64,000 nt of DNA from Batillaria attramentaria (Eukaryota > Mollusca > Gastropoda > Batillariidae): contig JACVVK020000494.1 of NCBI GenBank assembly GCA_018292915.2, positions 232,501-296,500 of the forward strand, written 5' to 3'. The position numbers and the translations under genes are program-made. Below are positions 55,841 through 64,000 of the stretch, piece after piece (position 1 is the first letter of the stretch; each line of letters starts with the position of its first letter). The notes under the pieces are model-generated. The model was not told where the DNA came from. It saw only the letters and a program-made list of their open reading frames with translations, and did no database searches.

Positions 55841-56929
55841 CGGCACCCATCCTGCATTTTCAAACTGCCTAAAACGCGTTTATCGCTCGCCACATGATAT
55901 TTTTCGTATGACACATCGCCCGCTGAGTAGCTGACTTCAGTTACTGTGAGGCCCCAGCCCGCGACAATTCAAAGCGAAGCAGACAACGTTTTGAGTTGAA
56001 GTATTTCGCGTTCAGTGTATTTAGGACAGCGCTCGTGCTGTGCGCGAGAGATCGTGCTCTTGGGGAGGGGAGAGTGGGGGGTGGGGGGTGAGGAGCTAAG
56101 AAGTTTGCAGGCCGGAGGTCACAGGGAAAAGTGGGGGCCCAGACGACAGTCGCACGGGGGAAGCACGCTCGCGCTCGCTGTCGTGTCATCGAGAGGAATG
56201 CGAGCTGCGCGCTATCTCGACCCTGACCTGCTCTGCACGTTCTGTTTAATGCACGCACTCAGCCGCGAAGCTATCTGCCCAAACTAGCTGTCGGGACCTG
56301 TCCCCCCCCCCCCCCACCAACATCCACACCCCGCCCCCCTTGAGAAACTTGGCACTGACCCAGCGCGCATGATACGTGCTTGCGCGGGCAACTTTCGACT
56401 TCGACTGTTCAAAAGCTTAAAAAATGACGACTATTTTGAAAGCAGAGGCTGTTCACTTTTTTGTCTATCGTCCCTGCCGCATTTACAAAGTCACGCACGC
56501 ATTCCAGGAATGTGTCGCGCGCATTCAACACACGTCACGAGCGCACGGGTAATGGCCCCGTGCATGCATGCGAAAATAGTTTACGCCCAACTTGATTCCA
56601 CTCGAGAAGAAACAGTAACAACGTCTACAATTACTTACTGTGCCAGTGCTGTGGCCTTGTCTGTTTTCTTCTCGACATGTTCGATCTATCAGCTTCTTCA
56701 CCACCTTGATTTTGTTTGTAAACAGATCCCCCATGTCGATCCTACACATCGAAATGTGCAGCACCAACGGAGTCCCCTGTTGACGGGATCCATTTTGCGC
56801 GGGGGATTGTGGGATAGGCACGTGTACTCGGTTGCGTGAGAAAGGTGCGAGTGCACGCGCGCGTGACAGATACAGTTCAGTGTGTTCGATTCGTGTAGTG
56901 TGCTGTCGCGACCACCACACCGTGAAGAG

Positions 56930-56955
56930 ATGGAAGGACAAGGAGAGGTGCTTGG
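56930..56955 (+). CDS. DARS1: DARS1 exon 1
   Basis: MEGQGEVL plus two bases, donor GTAAGG. Confidence 0.88.
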
Positions 56956-59900
56956 GTAAGGTTCAGAGCCTGAGTTTGCCGGTTATTTCGGTCAGCATGT
57001 GGTAAAGCGAAACAGGCACGTATTCATTTCCGGTTAGATCGTCTGCTACCAGAACATGGCCTGACGTGGACACACGTTTGGGCTTTCAATCTTCGTGCTG
57101 TTTTCACGATGTTCCGTTTGTTTAGTGCACCACTTCTCAGACAAGTTTCCCCATGTCCCCTGTTTCTCGACTGAGCTGAATAGTAAACTCGCAGTGCCTC
57201 TTCCGGAACGGGTCTCAGAAAAGTTCAGCTGTTGGCTTATCCTGATATTCCTGGCTGTATGATTGCACTCACCAGTGGTCACTTGATTTCATTTGTAGAC
57301 ATAGAGGGTAAGAGGAAAATGGTATCGATGAAACAATGTCTAATGTTAATTTCTTTCAGGACCAAAGAATGAGCAGAAAACACCCCAAACTCAGCCTTTG
57401 ACCACACCTTTATGTCCTGTCATAATTACGAACACAGTTTGCATCAGGCATAGTCTCTTATTAAGGCAACATTACATCATCTTTTTTAACATTGACGGAC
57501 AAAGCCAGCCAGAAACTGTAAAAGTGAAGACAAGGGATTTTATTTTGTGGCGTTTGTGAAAGCAGTATACTCCAAGGGCTGCCCTGTGTTACTTTTGTGT
57601 TGTGCTTAACACATACACTGGTACAGCAACATTGCAGCAATGGAAATGTGAAGATAATTCAGTTTTCCTTGCTACTTAAAATGTCTCCAGTTATGATGTT
57701 TGTGTATGATGTCATATGATTGTTAGTGAGTTACTTTAATGTACTTTATCCATTTCAGATTGTACAAGCTCATGCTGTTAAGTTACTATGACTAGATCTT
57801 CTGTTATGATAAGCATCATTAACTGTCTTAAAAAGCTGTTTGCACAAGTGTCGCATATTTCCATATTTGTTTTCCAGGCCAGATGGCCAGCCCATGTCGA
57901 AGAAGGCGCTGAAGAAACAACAGAAAGACGCAGAGAAAGCAGCCAAGAAAGCAGCATACAAACAGCAAAACAAAGAACAGCAGTCGCAAGAAGATGGGGT
58001 AATTTTTATTTTTTAAAGAGAATATCAAGAAACTTGCATGAACATGCACACACACTTGCGTGCACAAATGTGCACACACACACATGTATATATACAAACA
58101 AACGTCCTGGCCGACTGTAAAAGTTAATTTAAAGAAAATTGTCTGGAATACTGTCCACTGTGGCATGGAACTAATTACATGTAATTGTCTACATACAGGG
58201 CTGCAAGTTGTTTCTTCGTACGCCGGATTACTGGCTTGGATAGGTTGTGAAAGTCAGTGTTCCGAATTTAGTTTCAGGTTTAAATCTTTCCCCGAAAAAG
58301 TTTTAGGTTTTCGGTTTCGGCTGGAAAATAGTTTCAGGTTTTGGGGTACCCCCTGTACATGAAAGTGTGTGTGAAAGTTTTGGACATTTCTTCAACAATT
58401 ACTCGGTCTATGATTGATGTCCGATAAAGCCGTGTTTCACTATAGTATAAGGCAGTGTAGTAACTAATCTTATTCCTTCCTGGTTAACTTGTACTCTGTA
58501 AAGTGTAAATCATTGCTGAAGTGTATGCATATTTTTGCAGGCACATGAAAAGGAGAATGAAGATGTTTCAGAGGGACGATACGGAACACTTCCCCTCAAC
58601 CAGTCCCAAGAGAAAGTCCAGCGCAAGATCTATAAAATATGTGAACTGACCCCTGAACTTGCAGACAAAAAAGTTTGGGTCAGGGCACGACTTCACACCA
58701 GTCGTGCAAAAGGTTAGCACAATTTTTTTTCCCTAAAATATTTTTTCTGAATATCTATGTGTTGGACATTATCCATGGAAGGTGTAGACATGAGCCTTCC
58801 TGTTAGTGTTTTCACTGTACTTTCTTGACAAGGGATTAGGAAACAGTGGCAAATACTCTAAAAAAAATTTTCTTTCTAAATTCTAGCTAGATGACTTTAT
58901 TATGTTTATACTAAACCACAGTAAACTGTCACTAGTGTCAGCAGCATTATATTTCTTTCCCTCATTCAAGTCAAGCTTATTGAATGGCCAAAAGCCTACA
59001 TCAAGGAGCTGAGAATAACCTGCAAAATGAAATTGAAAACGATCAGAATATGACACGGACTCAATCCCAAATACAGTGCCAAGATTAAACTAACCAAATG
59101 GAATTTCCCTCATTCAGTGGGCAGGAAGTACAAATAGAGCCAGATTTCTCAACTTCATAGAATTCTTGCTAGACATTAATAGTGTTACTTTAAATGCTGT
59201 AGGTTTGTTCCAATGCTACGTCTTTTTTGGATTTTGGAATATAATATGACCATAATTCAATTTCATGATAAAAAGGACAAACCAGAAGAAAGTGTTTCTC
59301 ACCCTCAATATTTAAGCATGGCAGGGAGAGCATAACAAGCCATCAGCTCCTGTTTGACATTAAATATATTATCTATGAACAGCGATGGGTGAATTTCCGT
59401 ATCTTATCTAAAGCAATGGAGATATTACAGCATTACCGGTGTCTAGTGTTATAAACTGTTCTACACAATCGGTCATTTTAAACAACTTATCAAAACTAAA
59501 CCCAGTCAGAAATGTGCACACTTAGATTCTTGCCACAAAATATTGTAGACATGTTGCAGTCTCCATACACTGACTTGGGTCTTGTACGATTTTGCTTTGC
59601 AGGCAAACAGTGTTTCTTTGTTCTTCGCCAGCAGAAGTGGACAGTTCAGGCGCTGGCAGCCGTCGGGGACAGAATCAGTCGTCAGATGGTCAAGTTTATA
59701 GCAGGGTATGTCCGCTGCGAAGTAATCTGATTTTTCTCCCTTGTTGTTAAACATACGGTGTTGTATGTAACTCTTGCCAAACCTACCAACCTACTATTAT
59801 CTTTGTTAAGTTTATATTGGAATGTGTTTTAAAAGTAAAATGAAGTGGTAAATCAGGAAGTGTCCTCTTTGCCGTCTGCTGCTTTGGTTTTTCAAGGTTA

Positions 59901-61608
59901 CTCTGCAGTGGATGCAAAATCTGGCTTCTCTGGTTTGAGGCACTCAGTGTTTTTGTCAACTGTGCCCGGAGGCAACCTTTCTTTCGAAGACTTTTTTCCC
60001 CACCGTGCTGACAGTCTCTGAAAAAAGTGACAGTGTGAAACTTATCCAGACTTCACATGGGGGAAACAGCGAACTAAATACTACACTAGGAAGACAGATG
60101 ACCACATACACTGTGCATGAAGTTTTAATCAGGATGCGACTAAAAAAAAAAAGTAAGACTACAGTAGTAGTAACTTAGACAATTCTTCGAGATGAGTTCC
60201 CACCTTACATCCCACTTTTTAAACATACGTGACCTGTTCTCACAAATTGGTAAATGACTCATCTTTTTAATCAGTACTGAGATATGGATACATTTGGAAA
60301 GAAGAGAAAATGCTCTTGCGTTTGATGTAAGAACGGCGTTTGTACTCCTAAAATTGTGAATACAGTTGAAGTTAGTAGTGGTAATAGCAGTACAGTGCCC
60401 CCCCCCCCCCCCCCCCCCCCAGCACATGTTAGAACGCTAGTCGGCAGTGCCGTAGTCTAGTGTTAGAAAGGGCAAAAGGGATGCTGCTCTTGCCAAGAAA
60501 TGCACCTTTGCACATGCATGAAATAAAATGACCAGAAAGTGGTATTCAAAGACCATGGCAAACACCTCCATTGAATATATTATATTACAGTCAAACCTGT
60601 GTAAGGCGGTCACCCAAGGGACTGGGCCAAACTGACCGCCTTAGACAGGTGACCGGGTTATCCAGGGTGGCATGTCAACAGTTAGCATGTCAGGTTATCA
60701 TCTGGGGTGACCAGGTTAGACAGTGGTATGGCTTATACAGGTGACCGCCTTGGCAGGTTCGACTGTATATGTGAACGGCATGCTGCTTTTTTATGGTTTT
60801 GGAGGCCGTGCCCACCCTTTGCTCGCAAATTTTAGTATGTCGCGTGTAGTTTCCTAGCTGCGAATGACGTTTTGCAAACAAATGTTTTTGTACGCATTTT
60901 GACAAACAGCTTGCCCACTGCGACAATAGGGTCACCTGAAGAAGAAATACTACATACTTCTCGTCATTTTTATTTTATATGTGTGCCGAGGTGTTTTAAT
61001 TCGAGGCTAGCGTGGATCCTGTCCTTTCTAATGTCAGACTACTCCGATATGATGTTCTAACACGCCCCCAGTGCTGTCTGTGCCTATTGCGTGGAATGCC
61101 ACAGTGCAACCTACCTACCATTTTGTGAGAACAGGTCACGTATTTAGACCTGTGAAGTGGTTTTTTAGTGGCTTTCAGCAAATCAGCAAAATCAGAGAAG
61201 GACATTTTTCAGTGCTGTGCGTTTAACAATCATCAAAATTAATACTTGCATGGACTTTTTTCCAGCAGAGTGTGATCGTATTCTGTTGACAGAGTGCCTA
61301 AAGAGTCGATCGTGGATGTGGAAGGAACGGTGCGAGGAGTGGGTCAGAAGATTGAAGCCTGCACACAGCAGGATGTGGAACTGCACGTTGACCAGGTGAT
61401 GGATTCTGAATGTTCACTGTGTTTCCTGTTTCACTCAGTTGTGGGGAGTTCAAAGTTACAGTGACAGGTTCATGTTTGTTTAACTTTTATTCTGTAGTTT
61501 TTCTGTTGTTGCTGCGTTTGATATATAGGCAGCAGTATAGCTTGTCTCTGTTTTGGTCCATTTAAAAAAAAAAAAATCAGTTGGGTTGTTGTTTATTGTT
61601 GGTTTGTA

Positions 61609-61676
<68 letters not shown>

Positions 61677-61776
61677 CTTTTTAAAAGAACATTGGGTCTG
61701 TTTTTAGTTTTACACATAAGTCATATTCGTGTGCACAAAAATTTAAGGTGGATTGGAGGGTATTTGTTTCAGTTGC

Positions 61777-61811
<35 letters not shown>

Positions 61812-61892
61812 CGACAGGTGTGGGTGGTGAGTACAGCTGCCCAGAGGTTACCGCTTCAGATTGAAGATTTGACCCGACCTGAAGGAGAAAAT
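56930..61892 (+). CDS. DARS1: aspartyl-tRNA synthetase, cytosolic (N-terminal 200 residues)
   Basis: Class II synthetase charging tRNA-Asp in the cytosol. In animals it is part of the multisynthetase complex. Exons 56930-56955, 57878-57998, 58541-58712, 59603-59705, 61293-61395, 61818-61892 total 600 nt = 200 codons, all GT-AG with matching phases. Residues 1-50: [20 protein letters not shown] and further Lys/Gln-rich helix, the eukaryote-specific tRNA-binding appendage also seen in fungal enzymes. From about residue 80: [75 protein letters not shown] and [16 protein letters not shown], the OB-fold anticodon-binding domain. The catalytic core (motifs 1-3) is beyond 64000. The ATG is the first in frame, in AGAGATGG context. 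The promoter region is CpG-moderate without a TATA box. Confidence 0.97.
57878..57998 (+). CDS. DARS1: DARS1 exon 2
   Basis: Lysine/glutamine-rich helical extension ([20 protein letters not shown]). Acceptor GTTTTCCAG. Confidence 0.95.
58541..58712 (+). CDS. DARS1: DARS1 exon 3
   Basis: Linker [20 protein letters not shown] and first OB-fold strand [14 protein letters not shown]. Confidence 0.96.
59603..59705 (+). CDS. DARS1: DARS1 exon 4
   Basis: [36 protein letters not shown]-fold strands 2-3. Confidence 0.96.
60399..60421. repeat. poly-C run
   Basis: About 23 C within DARS1 intron 4. Confidence 0.95.
60588..60765. mobile_element. MITE with TA duplication (Tigger/pogo-like)
   Basis: 178 bp between imperfect inverted ends CAGTCAAACCTGT and GGTTCGACTG, flanked by TA (60586-60587, 60766-60767). 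GACCGCCTTA occurs internally in both halves. TA duplication and CAGT ends suit pogo/Tigger-type elements. Confidence 0.75.
61293..61395 (+). CDS. DARS1: DARS1 exon 5
   Basis: [34 protein letters not shown]. Acceptor GTTGACAG. Confidence 0.96.
61608..61672. repeat. (TG)n microsatellite
   Basis: About 32 TG units in intron 5, followed at 61787-61812 by (GATT)n just before the exon 6 acceptor. Confidence 0.95.
61818..61892 (+). CDS. DARS1: DARS1 exon 6
   Basis: [25 protein letters not shown], end of the OB fold and hinge. Donor GTGAGT. Confidence 0.95.
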
Positions 61893-62099
61893 GTGAGTTT
61901 TGTTTTTCCCATATCTCTATATCTGTCAGTCTGGCAAGTTCTGCTGTGACAGTAGTGCAGCATCTGACTGCAGACAATTAAATCAAAATTTTGTTTCTTT
62001 CTGTTTTGTCGGGCAGTGTATTGTGTGAGGTACATGGAGGATGTTAATGACGGCTATTGAAAACGTTGAGGCTTTACCTAACCTCACATTAGGGCTCAA

Positions 62100-62440
62100 C
62101 ATCTTCCACCTTTGGCTACAAATTTTCCCCCCAGAAGTGTTTCCTCCTCTGAAACTCTAAAAAAATAAAATAATAATAATAATTTCCCAATGTCCGCCTC
62201 TGAAACTCTAAAAATCATGCCAAAATGCCAAAAGTGTTTCCTCCTCTGAAACTCTTTAAAAAAAAAATAATAATAATAATAATGTCCCAATGTCCTCCTC
62301 TGAAACTCTAAAAATCATGCCAAAATGCCAAAAGTGCTTCCTCCTCTGAAACTCTTTAAAAAAAAAAAAAATAATAATAATGTCCCAATGCCCGCCTCTA
62401 AAACTCTAAAAATCATGCCAAAATGCACCAAATTGCTCAG
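62100..62440. repeat. about 80-100-bp tandem repeats, three to four diverged copies
   Basis: Each copy has CTCCTCTGAAACTCT, an (A)n(ATA)n stretch, TCCCAATG and AAAATCATGCCAAAATGC. Confidence 0.9.
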
Positions 62441-62556
62441 ATTTTAGTGTCATTTTGAAGAAAATTCCAGGGGAGCATAGCTTCAGACACCCCTAGCATG
62501 TCACGCCCGCTTTACAGAGGCATGGTCGTGACTTTGCCACTTAGTCACTAAGCCCT

Positions 62557-63202
62557 ACACACTGTCCCTCGTTTGGATCATGGACCATTTTAACCCTTGT
62601 CACATACAAAACACACTTCACCGGCTCCATACAATAACCACCATGCGGTACACACTGTCCCTCGTTTGGATCATGGACCATTTTAACCCTTGTCACATAC
62701 AAAACACACTTCACCGGCTCCATACAATAACCACCATGCGGTACACACTGTCCCTCGTTTGGATCATGGACCATTTTAACCCTTGTCACATACAAAACAC
62801 ACTTCACCGGCTCCATACAATAACCACCATGCGGTACACACTGTCCCTCGTTTGGATCATGGACCATTTTAACCCTTGTCACATACAAAACACACTTCAC
62901 CGGCTCCATACAATAACCACCATGCGGTACACACTGTCCCTCGTTTGGATCATGGACCATTTTAACCCTTGTCACATACAAAACACACTTCACCGGCTCC
63001 ATACAATAACCACCATGCGGTACACACTGTCCCTCGTTTGGATCATGGACCATTTTAACCCTTGTCACATACAAAACACACTTCACCGGCTCCATACAAT
63101 AACCACCATGCGGTACACACTGTCCCTCGTTTGGATCATGGACCATTTTAACCCTTGTCACATACAAAACACACTTCACCGGCTCCATACAATAACCACC
63201 GT
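62557..63202. repeat. 93-bp tandem repeat, seven identical copies
   Basis: Period 93 (31 codons), copies indistinguishable by eye. Open through the whole array on both strands. On the - strand each unit encodes EPVKCVLYVTRVKMVHDPNE plus GQCVPHGGYCM, with three cysteines. It lies in the DARS1 intron after exon 6 or in downstream DNA. Confidence 0.97.
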
Positions 63203-64000
63203 GACGAAAGTTATCAGGTAAATTCAGGAAAAGAGATGAAAAGAGTTAACTTTTTCGCTACGCGCGCCTCGAGCCTCGGCTGTTCCCAGCGCACTCGCGC
63301 TCAGTCTCCCCGCACATCCGTTGCGTACGTAGCATTTTTAGCAGTTTTCGGATTTTTTGTTCACCGCTTTGGCAGTGTTTTATGCCCTAGTGTTTGGTAT
63401 GGATGGAAAGTTCAACATTAGCACTTTCAGAGAAAAATATTCGCCTGTGTGCTGATTTCACAAGAGAGACACCAGAACATGCTGAACAACACGTGAAAAG
63501 TAAACACAAACAGACATTGTTTTCATGCAGCTGTGTTATTACAGAACAGAAGCGATCGTCTTTTCAACAATGTAAATTGTGTCCTTACCTTGGAAATGGA
63601 TTGCAAAAATTCAGAACTGTATACCAGGTAACATTTTGTAGTTAGATGAAGAAAATCCTCGAAAAAAACACCACACTTTTCACGAGTTCACTCGGCACTG
63701 TTTAGATCTAGCAGCGCTGGCCCATGTTTCAAAGTGCGACTTGATTTGCGACTTATATCCAGCACGTCATTCCTTATTATCAGCATCATCCGCTCCTTCA
63801 TCTTCACTTTCTACAGGTAAATCCCCCTCTTCGTCCGATCCCTCAGCTAGAACCTCTTAAATTGTAGTGAAACGCGCGCACATGGTTTTTTTTTTCTGGG
63901 TGCCGCCATTTTGTTTTCTGCAAGCTCGGTCACATTCCATTCTGCAAGTGGGTCAAGGAAAAGTTCCAGAAAAAAATAACAGACCTTTTCTATAAAGGCC
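63203..64000. other. unassigned segment after the 93-bp array
   Basis: Short open frames on + (QHVKSKHKQTLFSCSCVITE) and - (EGSDEEGDLPVESEDEGADD) resemble pieces of transposon-derived proteins but are too broken to classify. The next DARS1 exon was not found, so it lies beyond the window. Confidence 0.35.

Larger units (their letters stand above)
47090..56929. other. microsatellite-saturated, no gene supported
   Basis: Between the zinc-finger gene (-) and DARS1 (+). Contains more than twelve (CA)n/(GA)n/poly-C arrays and family C SINE fragments. Missing 5' exons of the zinc-finger gene may hide here, but none could be identified. The last kilobase is richer in CpG, consistent with promoter DNA for DARS1. 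Confidence 0.6.

Noticed and set aside
62557..63202. Two proteins of about 213 residues on opposite strands
   Set aside because: Both follow from a 93-bp period without stops. No start, splice or promoter signals decide for either, so only the repeat is annotated and the Cys-rich strand is kept as a finding.

Overview
This window is eukaryotic nuclear DNA, almost certainly from a lophotrochozoan and most likely a gastropod mollusc. The basis is intron-rich genes with GT/AG junctions, two tandem goose-type lysozyme genes carrying extra cysteines (this family is known mainly from chordates and molluscs), a cytosolic aspartyl-tRNA synthetase gene, very heavy (CA)n/(GA)n/poly-C content, and several tRNA-derived SINE families with LINE and DNA-transposon remnants. 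The species cannot be fixed from the sequence alone. Most long open frames in the window are translations of microsatellites.

Layout. (1) 748-2181: the last two coding exons of a goose-type lysozyme on the + strand. (2) 2.2-7.5 kb: repeats, a SINE, a LINE tail and a nearly full-length Tc1-type transposon (5950-7451) with intact ends and a broken transposase. (3) 7600-15678: a complete second lysozyme gene in seven exons with a TATA box. One of its introns begins with 27 copies of a 59-bp unit derived from the preceding exon end plus its splice donor. (4) 16.7-19.0 kb: a geneless block with inverted minisatellites. (5) About 19.0-21.1 kb, - strand: a small gene for a 214-residue hydrophilic protein with nine-residue repeats. 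(6) 21994-27794, + strand: a two-coding-exon gene for an unrecognised protein of about 899 residues, its 3.1-kb intron holding large inverted repeats. (7) 47089 down to 34647, - strand: eight exons of a multi-zinc-finger (C2H2) protein with about eleven fingers and an AT-hook-like motif, probably with a 3' UTR of several kb reaching about 29.0 kb. (8) 47.1-56.9 kb: microsatellite-saturated DNA without a supportable gene. (9) 56930-61892 and beyond, + strand: the first six exons of DARS1 (about 200 residues: lysine-rich N-terminus and OB-fold anticodon-binding domain). The catalytic domain lies outside the window. Seven perfect 93-bp tandem units (62557-63202) follow.

The genes are not functionally linked. 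The lysozymes are secreted innate-immune or digestive muramidases, the zinc-finger protein is probably a nuclear DNA-binding factor, and DARS1 charges tRNA-Asp.

The zinc-finger gene shows several one-base frame breaks, nearly all at homopolymers, although every splice site is intact. Correcting the run lengths restores both the C2H2 spacing and the exon phases. The second lysozyme gene has one similar one-base discrepancy at an exon junction. I read these as probable sequence or assembly errors rather than gene decay.
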